Assembly: GCF_014193425.1 (NCBI RefSeq)
Contig: NZ_JACHZG010000001.1
Span: forward strand, 186,001-250,000
Source of the DNA: Microlunatus antarcticus
GTDB lineage: Bacteria; Actinomycetota; Actinomycetes; Propionibacteriales; Propionibacteriaceae
Reading direction: 5' to 3'
Length of the DNA stretch: 64,000 bases
Below the pieces are notes generated by a model. The model had not been told where the DNA came from. It saw nothing but the letters and a program-made list of their open reading frames with translations, and did no database searches. Position numbers and translations under genes: made by a program. This document shows, piece by piece, positions 51,201 through 60,406 of the stretch; within the stretch, counting starts at the first letter, position 1, and each line of letters opens with the position of its first letter.

Positions 51201-52765
51201 GCCTCTTCCCCGTCACCCGCCGGTCCCGTCCCTGGCACCCCGGACGGGACCCGCGGGCCGTCCGGCACCCCGCCCTCCCCGGTCTGGACCGCGCGGCCGA
51301 GGGCGCCGGCCCCGTGGTCGTCGTCGGTGGCGGGGTCGCCGGCCTCGCGGCGGCGACCGGCCTCGCGGAACGTGGCGTCCCGGTCGTCCTCGTCGAGCCC
51401 CAGGACGAGCTGGGCGGCCGCGTCCGGGCCTGGGCGCTGGAGGACGGGCGGAGCATGAGCCGCGGCTTCCACGCCTTCTTCCGCCAGTACTACAACCTGC
51501 GGTCCCTGCTGCGTCGTGCCGACCCGGGGCTCGACCACCTCGTGCCGATCGAGGACTACCCGCTGGTCATGGCCGACGGGCCGGAGGACTCCTTCACCGG
51601 CATCCCGCGTACGCCGCCCCTCAACCTCGCCGCGTTCGTGGCCAAGAGCCCGTCGTTCACGCTGCGGGACCTGACCCGGGTCGACGCCGGCGCCGCCATG
51701 GAGCTGCTCGACGTGGCGTTCCCGGCCACGTTCTCCGACTACGACGGCGAGAGCGCCGCCCACTTCCTCGACCGCCTGCGCTTCCCCCCGCTCGCCCGTC
51801 ACCTCGCCCTGGAGGTGTTCGCCCGGAGCTTCTTCGCCGACCCGGACGACTTCGCCGCCGGCGAGCTCGTGGCGATGTTCCACGCGTACTTCCTCGGCTC
51901 CTCGGAGGGTCTGCTCTTCGACGTGCCCGACGACGACTACGAGACGACGCTGTGGGGTCCGGTGCGACTCCACCTCGAAGGGCTCGGCGTCGACGTCCGG
52001 ACGGGTGCCTCGGTCACGGGGCTGGACCTGTCCGGCGCGGGCGCGGCGGTCGTCACGCTGGCCTCGGGCGAGGAGCTCGAGGCGGCGGCGGTGGTGCTGG
52101 CCGCCGACCCGACCACCGCGCGCGGGCTGCTGCTCGCCTCGGGGATCGAGGACGAGGCCTGGCGGGAGCGGGTCGCCCTCCAGCGTCTCGCCCCGCCGTT
52201 CGCGGTCTGGCGGCTGTGGCTGGACCGGCGCGCGGCGCCCGGGCGACCCCCGTTCCTGGGCACCAGCGGCTTCGGGCCGGTGGACAACGTGTCGCTGCTC
52301 GAGCAGTTCGAGGCCGGGGCGCGGGCGTGGTCCGACGAGCACGGCGGCTCGGTCGTCGAGCTCCACGCGTACGCGCTCCCGCACGAGGACGGCGTGGTCG
52401 ACGAAAAGGCCCTGAGGGCGCGGATGCGGGTCGAGCTGGCCCGGGTCTGCCCCGAGCTCACGCACGCCGTGGCGGTGCACGAGGAGTGGCTCGTCCGGCG
52501 CGACTGCCCGCTCGCGGCGCCCACCCCCTGGGCCGACCGGCTCACCGTCTCGACCCCGGACCCGCGGCTCGTGCTCGCCGGCGACGGCGTGCGGTGCGAC
52601 TACCCGGTGGCGCTGATGGAGCGGGCCGCGACGACCGGCTTCCTGGCCGCCAACCGCCTCCTCGCCGACGTCGGCGTCCGCGGCCACGACCTGTGGAGCG
52701 TCCCGATGCAGGCCCGCAACCGCGTCAGCGCACCGCTCCACCGCCTGCTCCTGCGCGTCTCCTGA
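51197..52765 (+). CDS. crtU: FAD-dependent carotenoid desaturase/methyltransferase, CrtU-like
   Basis: 522 residues. FAD motif VVVVGGGVAGLAAATGLAERG, then RGFHAFFRQYYNLRSLLRRADP, ALEVFARSFFADP and MFHAYFLGSSEGLLFDVPD, a pattern I associate with CrtU/CruE enzymes that turn beta-rings into aromatic phi or chi rings (isorenieratene synthesis). The C-terminal VLAGDGVRCDYPVALMERA is the usual final FAD contact. Aromatisation needs a cyclic carotene, but no lycopene cyclase is in the window. A different carotenoid or quinone substrate is possible. Confidence 0.72.
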   Translation: MSLFPVTRRSRPWHPGRDPRAVRHPALPGLDRAAEGAGPVVVVGGGVAGLAAATGLAERGVPVVLVEPQDELGGRVRAWALEDGRSMSRGFHAFFRQYYNLRSLLRRADPGLDHLVPIEDYPLVMADGPEDSFTGIPRTPPLNLAAFVAKSPSFTLRDLTRVDAGAAMELLDVAFPATFSDYDGESAAHFLDRLRFPPLARHLALEVFARSFFADPDDFAAGELVAMFHAYFLGSSEGLLFDVPDDDYETTLWGPVRLHLEGLGVDVRTGASVTGLDLSGAGAAVVTLASGEELEAAAVVLAADPTTARGLLLASGIEDEAWRERVALQRLAPPFAVWRLWLDRRAAPGRPPFLGTSGFGPVDNVSLLEQFEAGARAWSDEHGGSVVELHAYALPHEDGVVDEKALRARMRVELARVCPELTHAVAVHEEWLVRRDCPLAAPTPWADRLTVSTPDPRLVLAGDGVRCDYPVALMERAATTGFLAANRLLADVGVRGHDLWSVPMQARNRVSAPLHRLLLRVS

Positions 52766-52784
52766 GCGGGCGGCCAGGACGCAC

Positions 52785-52884
52785 GAGCGCCCCCTGAGCC
52801 CGTCGAAGGGCCCCGAAGGGGTCCGCTCCTCGTAGGAAGCGCCGACCTCTCCGAGGCCCTCCGACAGGCTCAGGGGGCGTTCTC
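52785..52884. repeat. Long imperfect inverted repeat, dispersed-type intergenic element
   Basis: Arms 52785-52812 and 52855-52884 are near-perfect complements and contain the familiar core CCCTGAGCC(T/C)GTCGAAGGG. A smaller hairpin lies between them. It sits between convergent crtU-like and phoA genes and can act as a two-way terminator. Such cores are, as I recall, common in intergenic regions of actinobacteria. Confidence 0.6.
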
Positions 52885-52904
52885 CGTCCCCTGGCCTGCG
52901 CTGA

Positions 52905-54344
52905 CTAGCCCTTGGCGGGCGTCTTGAGCTTGAGGGCTCGCGCGATGGTGAAGTGCAGGTCGGTCTGGTCGGTCAGCCCGACGACGTTCGCGGCCTGCGG
53001 GCCGTAGCCGGCGATGCGGACCTGCGTCCCGGTGTGCTCCTGGCTCTCGCCGGCGGCGGCCGTGCCGTAGCTGATCGTCATCGGCGCCTTGTCTGCGGTC
53101 TCCAGCGTCACGGTGAGGCCCGGGGTGTTCGTCCCGGTCTCGACGATCTGGCTGGTGTGGCCGTGGTCGGCCGTGACGAACACCGAGGTGTTCCCCTCGT
53201 CCTTGGCGAACTGCAGGGCGACCTTGACGGCCGCGTCGAAGGCGACGACCTCACCGATCTGGCCGCACGCGTTGGCGGCGTGGTCCTGCTTGTCGATGCT
53301 CGCGCCCTCGACCTGGAGGAAGAAGCCCTTGTTGCTGTTCTTGAGCAGCGAGATCGACTTCGCCGTCATGGCCGCCAGCTGCGGCTGCGTCTTGGGCAGG
53401 TCGGGGTTCGGCGTGCAGCGGGCCGCGGGCTGCTCGGCCCCCGTCGGCGTCGCGGCGGGGCCGGCCAGCTGGACGGGCAGGTTGCCCTCGCCGAAGAGGC
53501 CGAGGACGGGCTTGGACTGGTCGGCCTTGGCCACGGCCGCCATCTGCGCGTCCGTCTTCACGACCTGGTAGCCGAGCGCCTGCGCCTGGGCCGAGAGCGT
53601 CTGGCCCTTGTACTTGCCGGCCGTGGCCGTCTCGGCGAAGGTCTTGGCGCCGCCACCCATGGTGATGTCGGCGCGGGTCTTGAGGATCTGCTCGGTGATC
53701 GAGCCGTCCCCGCCGTTCTCGAGGGCGTTGGTGGGGCAGGTCTTCGTCGTGGCGACCGGGCCGTAGCAGGAACGCGCCGTGACGTGCGAGGCCTCGACCG
53801 CCGGGGTGGCGTCCTGGATCTCGGAGGTGGTGATGTTGCCGGTCTTGAGGCCGCGCTGCTTGGCCAGCTCCAGCAGGGTGACCTGCTTCTTGCCCTTGAC
53901 GTCGACCGAGACCGCGCCGTTGTAGGTCTTGGTGCCGGTGGCCCAGCCGCTGCCGCTGGCGGCGGAGTCGGTCACGTAGTCGGGCTTGCCGGTCTCCTGG
54001 TCGAGCGAGAACGTCGTGTACTGACCGGTCATCGGCAGGGCGTCGATGCCGGGGAACCGGCCGTCCGCGCCGAACTGGTAGTTGCGGGCCGACGTGATCT
54101 CCGAGTCGCCCATGCCGTCGCCGATGAGGAGGATGACGTTCTTGGCCTTGCCGCCCGCGACGGCCTTGCGCACCTTCTTGGTCTGGTCGCCGTCGAGCCG
54201 CGTGGCGCCACCGTGCTTCGCCAGGGCCGCGGGCGTCGTGACCGGACCGGCCACGGCGGCGCCGGCGCTGAAGGCCAGACCCGTCACGGCGAAGGCGACC
54301 ACGACGGCGCGAGCCCGGGGTCGGGGGAGGGAGAGCTTGGGCAT
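52905..54344 (-). CDS. phoA: Secreted alkaline phosphatase (PhoA family)
   Basis: 479 residues. A signal peptide ([20 protein letters not shown]) leads to the mature enzyme: metal ligand GDGMGDSE, nucleophile serine in [24 protein letters not shown] and TADHGHTSQ. Extra cysteines ([22 protein letters not shown]) may form disulfides. It frees phosphate from organic esters outside the cell. Three tandem GTTC repeats upstream match a PhoP box, so it should be induced by phosphate starvation. ATG at 54344 is chosen for the signal peptide. Confidence 0.93.
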   Translation of the reverse strand: MPKLSLPRPRARAVVVAFAVTGLAFSAGAAVAGPVTTPAALAKHGGATRLDGDQTKKVRKAVAGGKAKNVILLIGDGMGDSEITSARNYQFGADGRFPGIDALPMTGQYTTFSLDQETGKPDYVTDSAASGSGWATGTKTYNGAVSVDVKGKKQVTLLELAKQRGLKTGNITTSEIQDATPAVEASHVTARSCYGPVATTKTCPTNALENGGDGSITEQILKTRADITMGGGAKTFAETATAGKYKGQTLSAQAQALGYQVVKTDAQMAAVAKADQSKPVLGLFGEGNLPVQLAGPAATPTGAEQPAARCTPNPDLPKTQPQLAAMTAKSISLLKNSNKGFFLQVEGASIDKQDHAANACGQIGEVVAFDAAVKVALQFAKDEGNTSVFVTADHGHTSQIVETGTNTPGLTVTLETADKAPMTISYGTAAAGESQEHTGTQVRIAGYGPQAANVVGLTDQTDLHFTIARALKLKTPAKG

Positions 54345-54403
54345 GGGCCTGCTTTCGCTTCGTCGCTCCTGCCCCGTGCAGGAACTGCCCTGATCTGACC
54401 CAC

Positions 54404-54436
54404 CGGGGCGGAACAGCGGGTGAACGGGTGCTGAAC
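54404..54436 (-). promoter_or_regulatory. PHO box: three tandem 11-base repeats before phoA
   Basis: Read on the minus strand: GTTCAGCACCC, GTTCACCCGCT and GTTCCGCCCCG, directly joined. Streptomyces PhoP binds such 11-base direct repeats with core GTTCACC. The site ends 59 bases before the start codon. Confidence 0.7.
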
Positions 54437-54624
54437 TCCCGGTCACGGACGCATCAACACTGAGACCCGGCTGTGCGCTCCTGTGCTGACGCTGTGAATG
54501 ATGATCATGGCTTCGGGGCTCGATCAACAGGCTTGTCCACAGCCTGAGGACGACGATCACGCCGGAGTCCATGATCGACGCGATGATCACCTGCTGGTCA
54601 CCGGGCCCGGGCCGTCAGTCGTCG

Positions 54625-54630
54625 TACGGT
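54625..54630 (+). promoter_or_regulatory. -10 box of a probably leaderless start
   Basis: TACGGT, 6 bases before GTG at 54637. Confidence 0.45.
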
Positions 54631-54636
54631 CGCCGG

Positions 54637-55557
54637 GTGAGCAACTCGACACCGCCCGACCACGCCGGCCGGGACCGCACCACCGCGATCAGCTCGTACA
54701 CGACCGTGCTCGGCCGGCTGAGCCTGGCGGAGGAGGACTTCCGCGCCTACTGGCGCGACGTCCACGGACCCCTCTGCTCCCGGGTGCCCGGGCTCGGCTG
54801 GTACGTGCAGCATCACTTCGCCCGCCACCACGACGCGCACCTGTGGCCCGGCCCGGAGGGTGCCGACCGGCTGGCCGGCTACGACCTCGACGGGGCCGTG
54901 GAGATCGGCTGGGCGGACGCCGCCGCGCAGGCCACGTTCCAGGAGGCGTCGAGCATCCTCTTCTCCGACGAGCAGAACGTCTTCTCCGAGACCGCCGCCT
55001 ATCCGCTGCCGGCCGGGTCGACCACGCTGCTCGACCGCAACCCCGACGCGACGCCGAACGGGGCGGACCCGTACGACCGCCAGCACGTCCACCTCGGTGT
55101 GCGTCCCGGGGCGAGGGACGACGTGGTCGAGCTGCTGAGCCGCGGGCTCACGGAGCTGGCCGCACGGACGGCCGACCTGGTCACGGCCCGGATCCACCCG
55201 CTCGAGCCGCACGACAACAGCACGCCCAACCCGCCGGCGCCGGGGGTCGCGCACACGGTCGTCGGCGAGCGGGTGGAGCTGGTCGTGCTCGAGGTCGCGT
55301 TCACCGACGCTCTCGCGCGCCGCCGGGCGCTGGCGGACGGACCGCTCGCCGAGGCCAACGCGGCTCTGGGCGGCCTCGTCAGCCACGTCACCCCGTTCGC
55401 GGTGAGCAGCGTCTGCACGTTCGTCCGCGACGGGGCGCTGACCGACGCGGGGCTGCGCGGCAGCCGGGTCGCGGAGCTGATCACCGCACTCGCCGCCACC
55501 AACCAGGTGGGCGACGACGTCCGGCACCTGATGCGGACCGGACGGCTCGCGGGCTAG
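54637..55557 (+). CDS. EthD-domain (dimeric alpha-beta barrel) protein
   Basis: 306 residues. The first half reads EEDFRAYWRDVHGPLCSRVPGLGWYVQHHF, typical of EthD, and GYDLDGAVEIGWADAAAQATF with FSDEQNVF. The second half looks like a diverged second barrel (HVHLGVRPGARDDVVELL, VLEVAFTDALARRRAL). EthD proteins assist oxidative reactions or degrade aromatics, without a common activity. It lies between phoA and the carotenoid operon, converging on the latter; no clear link. Confidence 0.72.
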   Translation: MSNSTPPDHAGRDRTTAISSYTTVLGRLSLAEEDFRAYWRDVHGPLCSRVPGLGWYVQHHFARHHDAHLWPGPEGADRLAGYDLDGAVEIGWADAAAQATFQEASSILFSDEQNVFSETAAYPLPAGSTTLLDRNPDATPNGADPYDRQHVHLGVRPGARDDVVELLSRGLTELAARTADLVTARIHPLEPHDNSTPNPPAPGVAHTVVGERVELVVLEVAFTDALARRRALADGPLAEANAALGGLVSHVTPFAVSSVCTFVRDGALTDAGLRGSRVAELITALAATNQVGDDVRHLMRTGRLAG

Positions 55558-55576
55558 AGCTGCCCGCGGACCATGA

Positions 55577-56635
55577 TCAGCCCGGGAACTCGCCGCGGCG
55601 GCGCAGCTCGTAGCGCCGCTCGGCGTAGTCGCGGTCGTCCATCCACAGCAGCCGCGTGGTGCGCTTGATCATCGGGATCAGCAGCGGCGAGAGCGCGCTG
55701 GCGATCTTGAAGCCGGGTCGGTCGGAGTACGCGATCGTCGCCTCGGTGATCATGGTCAGTGGGCGCCCCTCGGCGTCGACGCCGAGCGGGGTGGCGTGCG
55801 TCTCGACGACGCTGCCCTCGCCCTCGCCGTCGGTGATCGTCATGACGATGGTCCGCGAGTCGGGGCACGTGAAGACGGCCTGCACCGGCACGCCCCAGGT
55901 CTTGTTCAGCCGGAAGGTCACGTCCGTGACGAGCCGGTCGGGCGTGCTCGCCGCGTCGTCGACGACGAGGTGGCTGAAGGCGTACGGGTGGAACCACGCC
56001 CCGTGCCAGGGGTCCAGCCGGTTGGCGATGACGTCCTGCGGCTCGCACACGGCGGGCTCCGCGATCACCGCGGCCACCGAGCCGCGGGCGGGCGGTCGGA
56101 CCGGCAGCGCGGGGCGGTCGGTCGGGGGCTCGCCGGCGGTCGGCAGCCCGACCCAGATGAGGACGCCGTCGTCGTGGGTCCGGTACGGGCTCCAGGTGCG
56201 GTCGCCCTCGCGGGTCAGTGCGAGCCCGTGCCAGCGGCAGTACATCGTGCCGTCGATCACCGGGCAACGGTCCATCAGGGCACCGAGGTGCGGGCAGGAG
56301 CCCGGCCCCGCGACCAGCTCACCGCGCTCGTCGCGCCAGAGGACGACCTCGCGGCCCGCGATGGTGCGGGTGGTCGACTCGGTCCGGCCCACGTCGCCGC
56401 TGACGCCGGCCACGAACCAGCCGCCGGCGTTGCGCTGCTGGGCCAGCTCGAGCGAGGCACCGATGCGCGAGGGGCGGGCCAGCCGCCACGTCTCGCTCAT
56501 CTTGTCCTCGCGCGGCTGCGGGACCCGCTCGATGGGGACCCGCGGCCGGGGGCGCCCGGCGACGGGCACCGCGGCCGGCGTCGGCGCGCTGCGGCGGGCG
56601 CGGCTCGCCCGCGGACGGTCGGCCTCGAGGGTCAC
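55577..56635 (-). CDS. Rieske 2Fe-2S protein with DUF5914-like C-terminus, in the carotenoid operon
   Basis: 352 residues from GTG at 56635, which overlaps the crtB stop (GTGA); ATG at 56500 (307 residues) is the alternative. The Rieske cluster motif is CPHLGALMDRC...YCRWHG. The rest has DPWHGAWFHPYAFSHL and ERRYELRRRGEFPG, like DUF5914 proteins in other actinobacterial carotenoid clusters. It lacks a clear mononuclear iron triad, so it may feed electrons or oxygenate the carotenoid. Predicted task: late oxidation of the pigment (inference). Confidence 0.75.
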   Translation of the reverse strand: MTLEADRPRASRARRSAPTPAAVPVAGRPRPRVPIERVPQPREDKMSETWRLARPSRIGASLELAQQRNAGGWFVAGVSGDVGRTESTTRTIAGREVVLWRDERGELVAGPGSCPHLGALMDRCPVIDGTMYCRWHGLALTREGDRTWSPYRTHDDGVLIWVGLPTAGEPPTDRPALPVRPPARGSVAAVIAEPAVCEPQDVIANRLDPWHGAWFHPYAFSHLVVDDAASTPDRLVTDVTFRLNKTWGVPVQAVFTCPDSRTIVMTITDGEGEGSVVETHATPLGVDAEGRPLTMITEATIAYSDRPGFKIASALSPLLIPMIKRTTRLLWMDDRDYAERRYELRRRGEFPG

Positions 56636-57609
56636 GCCAGCTCCCCTCGGGTCTGGATCCGCCGGGGTCCGAGGACCAGGATGCGCGCGGTCGTCAGCGC
56701 CTTGCGCCAGGTCGGCACGCGGACGCGGTCGCTGAACACGTCGTACCCGGCCCGCTCGATCCGGTCGAGGATGCGCGCGTAGAGGACCCGGGCGGCCCCG
56801 ACGCAGCGCGCGGAACGGGGCGGGAGCAGCGCGATGCCGGTGTCGGCGTGGGCGTACAGCTCGCGGTTGCGCGCGATCTGGAAGGCCAGGCAGGCCCGCC
56901 ACTCCGGCGTCACCGTCCGGCCACCCGGGGCGAGAAGATCCACCCCGAAGCGCCGCAGGTCCTCCTGCGGGACGTAGACCCGACCCCGGTCGAGGTCCTC
57001 GTCGACGTCGCGCAGGAAGTTGGTCAGCTGGAAGGCGAAGCCGAGCGAGCGCGCCGGATCCTTGGCCGCGGGGGAGGTCGGACGCAGGACGGGGAGCATC
57101 ATCTCCCCGATCACGGCCGCCGAGCCCTCCATGTAGCCGAGCAGGTCCTCCCACCTCTCGTACGTGGTCGTCGTCAGGTCCATCGCCATCGCGGCGAAGA
57201 ACCGGTCGAAGCACTCGGGGTCGATGGCGCAGAGCCGGACGCTGTGCGCGATCGCCGCCATCACGGGGTCGTCGCTGGAACCCGTGGCGATCGCGACGCG
57301 GAACGCCTGCGCGAAGGCCTCGAGCCGGGCGGCCGTCTCGGGGTAGCCCTCGACGGGCACGGGACGACGCGAGTCCGGGTCGGGACCTTCCTCCTGCGGC
57401 AGGTCGACGATGTCGTCGGCCAGCCGGCACAGGGCGTAGACCGCGTACACGTGCCGGCGACGTTCCCTGGGCAGCAGCGCCGCGCCCCAGTAGTAGGTCG
57501 TGCCGTGCCGCTTCGTCAGCCGCCCGCACTCCGCGTAGCCGGCCGCGAGCTTCGCGGCCTCGGCGGACCCGTCGACGGGGACGGCAAGCTCGACCGGAGT
57601 GGAGCTCAT
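56632..57609 (-). CDS. crtB: Phytoene synthase
   Basis: 325 residues. It joins two geranylgeranyl diphosphates to phytoene. Two Asp motifs are visible: CRLADDIVDLP and FLRDVDEDLDRGRVYVP, both needed for magnesium-diphosphate binding. The ATG overlaps the crtI stop (ATGA), and its own stop overlaps the Rieske gene. Membrane-associated by family. Confidence 0.93.
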   Translation of the reverse strand: MSSTPVELAVPVDGSAEAAKLAAGYAECGRLTKRHGTTYYWGAALLPRERRRHVYAVYALCRLADDIVDLPQEEGPDPDSRRPVPVEGYPETAARLEAFAQAFRVAIATGSSDDPVMAAIAHSVRLCAIDPECFDRFFAAMAMDLTTTTYERWEDLLGYMEGSAAVIGEMMLPVLRPTSPAAKDPARSLGFAFQLTNFLRDVDEDLDRGRVYVPQEDLRRFGVDLLAPGGRTVTPEWRACLAFQIARNRELYAHADTGIALLPPRSARCVGAARVLYARILDRIERAGYDVFSDRVRVPTWRKALTTARILVLGPRRIQTRGELA

Positions 57610-59096
57610 CGGCGCCCGCCGGGCAGGTAGTCCGCCACCCGCTTCGCGGCGAGCTTGCCCGAGATCAGGACCATCGGGACCCCCACGCCGGGGACCGTGC
57701 CCGAGCCGGCGAAGAACATCCCCGGGAGGCGCTTCTCGACGTTCGGCGGGCGGAACGGCCCGGTCTGGGCGAACGTGTGGGCCAGCGCGAAGGGCGTGCC
57801 CGCGGCCATGCCCTGCTCCTGCCACTCGAGCGGCGTCAGGAGCTCCTCGACGACGACGTCGTCGGGGTAGCCGTTCTGGCCCAGGAAGCCGTGCAGACGG
57901 TCGCGCATGCGCGGTGCCTCCTGCTTCCAGTCGATCCGGCCGGTGTCGAGGTTCGGGACCGGCTCGAGGACGTAGAGCGACGAGCAGCCCTCGGGGGCCT
58001 GGTCGGGGGCGTCGAGCGAGTGCACCGAGACCAGCCGCGACGGGTCGGGCATCAGCGTGCCGCGCTCGAGCAGCGCCTCGAAGGACTCGTCCCACTGCTC
58101 GCCGAAGTGGATGTTGTGGTGCGCGGCCTCGGCCGGCGGCATCCCGCGGACGCCGACGTGCCAGACGACCGCGGAGGGGGAGTAGTCGCCCTGGCCGGGA
58201 CGCGCGGCCCGCGGCGGGCGCAGGTCGGGGAGCAGCTGCTCGTACGCGACCGGGGTGTCGAGCGTGCACACGACGGCGTCGGCGCGCAGCGTCTCGCCGC
58301 CGCTGAGCCGGACGCCGGCCACCCGGCCGCTGGGGGAGCGGAGCACCGACTCCACCGTGGAGTCGTACCGCAGGTCCGCGCCGTTCTTCTCCGCCGCGGC
58401 CGCCAGGGCCTGCGGGACGGCGTGCATGCCGCCCTCGGGGAAGTAGACGCCCTCGATGCTGTCCATGTAGGTGATCACGGCGTAGATCGCGAGCGCCTTC
58501 TCGGGGGCGAGCCCGGCGTACATGGCCTGGAAGCTGAAGAGCTTGACCAGGCGGGGGTCGTGGAAGAACGAGCGGACGGCGTCACCGAGCTTGCGGAACG
58601 CGCCGAGCCGCACCAGCTGCGCGGCCGCCCGCGGGCTGCGGAGCAGGTCGAGCGGGGAGTCGAAGTTCGCGTCGATGTAGTGCGGCATCTCGGCGAGGTA
58701 GAGCTTGCGGAGCCACGTCACGAACTCCTCGAACGCGGCCGCGTCCACGCTGCCGCAGGTGTCCGCGATCTCCTGGCGCATCGACTCGCGGTCGCCCTTG
58801 ACCATGATCGTGCTGCCGTCGGCGTAGCGGGCGCGGTAGGCGGGGTCGAGGCGCTTGAGCGGACCGAGCGCGGACAGGTCCGACCCGGCGGCGCGCAGGG
58901 CGTCCGAGATCAGGTCGGGCATGGTCAGGACCTTCGGGCCCGTGTCGAAGGAGAAGCCCCCGAGCTGCAGCTGTCCGCTGCGGCCGCCGGGGCCGGACGC
59001 CCGTTCGACGACGGTGACCTCGTACCCGGCACCCGTGAGGTGGCAGGCCGCAGCGAGGCCGGCGAGGCCCGCCCCGATGACGATGACGGGACTCAA
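57606..59096 (-). CDS. crtI: Phytoene desaturase (CrtI-type)
   Basis: 496 residues. The FAD motif VIVIGAGLAGLAAACHLTGAG starts the protein; GGFSFDTGPKVLTMPDL follows, and the final FAD contact is MFFAGSGTVPGVGVPMVLISGK. CrtI introduces four double bonds to give lycopene. The predicted start is TTG at 59096 with GGAG about 8 bases upstream. It follows crtE by about 100 bases and overlaps crtB. Confidence 0.93.
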   Translation of the reverse strand: MSPVIVIGAGLAGLAAACHLTGAGYEVTVVERASGPGGRSGQLQLGGFSFDTGPKVLTMPDLISDALRAAGSDLSALGPLKRLDPAYRARYADGSTIMVKGDRESMRQEIADTCGSVDAAAFEEFVTWLRKLYLAEMPHYIDANFDSPLDLLRSPRAAAQLVRLGAFRKLGDAVRSFFHDPRLVKLFSFQAMYAGLAPEKALAIYAVITYMDSIEGVYFPEGGMHAVPQALAAAAEKNGADLRYDSTVESVLRSPSGRVAGVRLSGGETLRADAVVCTLDTPVAYEQLLPDLRPPRAARPGQGDYSPSAVVWHVGVRGMPPAEAAHHNIHFGEQWDESFEALLERGTLMPDPSRLVSVHSLDAPDQAPEGCSSLYVLEPVPNLDTGRIDWKQEAPRMRDRLHGFLGQNGYPDDVVVEELLTPLEWQEQGMAAGTPFALAHTFAQTGPFRPPNVEKRLPGMFFAGSGTVPGVGVPMVLISGKLAAKRVADYLPGGRR

Positions 59097-59199
59097 CGAG
59101 ATCTCCAGGTTCTTCGGGTGGTGCTGCGTGACCGGGCGGTCGCGCGGAGGACGACCGTGGTTGTTCGGGCGGCGGGGGCGCCGCGGATGAGCGCGGGGG

Positions 59200-60399
59200 T
59201 CAGCGGTCTCTCCAGGCGACGAGGTGGGCCATGCCGGTCAGGCCCGCGACCCCGGCCGGGTCGAGCGCGGTCCGGTCCAGGGCGGCACCGGCCGCGCGCA
59301 CGTGCTCGCTGATGCGGGCCTCCACGGCCTCGACCACGCCCTGCTCGGCCAGCGCGGTCTGCAGCAGGCTCACGTCGGCCGGGCTCAGCTCCGGGGTGCC
59401 CACCCGGCGCAGCGTGCGCCGCGCGCCGCCCTGCAGCCGTTCGTCGGCGAGCGCCATGATGACCGTCGGCTTGCCGCTGATCAGGTCGTCGCCCGCCGGC
59501 TTGCCGGTCGAGCGCGGGTCGCCCCAGACGCCGAGCAGGTCGTCGCGCAGCGCGAAGGCCTCGCCGACCTCCTCGCCGTAGTCCATCAGCGCGTCGCGCA
59601 CCTCGTCCGGTGCGCCCGCCGCGGCCGCGCCGAGCTCGAGCGGACGCTGCACGGTGTAGCGGCCGGACTTCATCCGGGCGACCCGACGGGCGTGGTCGAG
59701 GTCGCGCCGACCCGCGGCGCTGCCGGTGAGGTCGCGGCTCTGCCCGTGCACGAGCTCGACGACCAGCAGGCGCCAGATCTGGCGCATGGCCCGCGGGAGC
59801 TCGGTGACCAGGTGGTCCGCTTCCGCGTGGGCGAGGTCGCCGACGAGCACGGCGATGGACTCCCCGAAGTGGCGTGCGTCCCCTCGGGCCCCCGCGTGCA
59901 GGTGCAGCTGCGCGGCGAGCGTGTGCACGGAGGGCTGCCCGCGGCGCGAGTCGGACTCGTCCATCACGTCGTCGTGGATCAGCGCGAAGATGTGGAGCAG
60001 CTCCAGCGCGGCACCGGCCCGGACGACGTCCGCCTCGCCCCGGTCGTCACGCCGTCCACCGGCGGCCACCCAGCCCCAGTAGGTCATGCTCGGCCGGATC
60101 CGCTTGCCCCCGGTGCCGTTCAGCGCCTGCAGCATCTCGGGGAGGTCGTGGTCGAGCAGGATGTCGGCCGGCGGCGCCGCCGGGCTCCCCGGCCCCAGGG
60201 GCGAGGCGAGCTCGACGCGCCAGGTGTGGACCAGCGCCGTGATGGCGGCGCGCAGCGCGCTGTCGACCGCGACGAGGTACTCGTGGGTCAGGGCCGTCGT
60301 CGACGCGGGCGGCAGCGTGCGGACGGTGCGGTCGCCCGTCCGTGGGCCGTCGGGGCCCGGGTCGGCGGCGGGGCGACGCGGGCTGGTGGAGGCGGTCAC
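59200..60399 (-). CDS. crtE: Polyprenyl (geranylgeranyl) diphosphate synthase
   Basis: 399 residues. The first Asp-rich motif is HDDVMDESD in LIHDDVMDESDSRRGQPSVH; the second is RDDLLGVWGDP. GKRIRPSMTYWGW matches the conserved region I. It makes the C20 precursor for phytoene. The N-terminus is about 35 residues longer and Pro/Thr-rich. GTG at 60399 lies 7 bases after idi, so the two are one unit. Confidence 0.9.
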   Translation of the reverse strand: MTASTSPRRPAADPGPDGPRTGDRTVRTLPPASTTALTHEYLVAVDSALRAAITALVHTWRVELASPLGPGSPAAPPADILLDHDLPEMLQALNGTGGKRIRPSMTYWGWVAAGGRRDDRGEADVVRAGAALELLHIFALIHDDVMDESDSRRGQPSVHTLAAQLHLHAGARGDARHFGESIAVLVGDLAHAEADHLVTELPRAMRQIWRLLVVELVHGQSRDLTGSAAGRRDLDHARRVARMKSGRYTVQRPLELGAAAAGAPDEVRDALMDYGEEVGEAFALRDDLLGVWGDPRSTGKPAGDDLISGKPTVIMALADERLQGGARRTLRRVGTPELSPADVSLLQTALAEQGVVEAVEARISEHVRAAGAALDRTALDPAGVAGLTGMAHLVAWRDR

Positions 60400-60406
60400 G
60401 CAGACC

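Noticed and set aside
55577-57529. A crtB-Rieske fusion read from one long frame
   Set aside because: The 5' part of that frame is the wrong frame through crtB; the genes overlap by only 4 bases.
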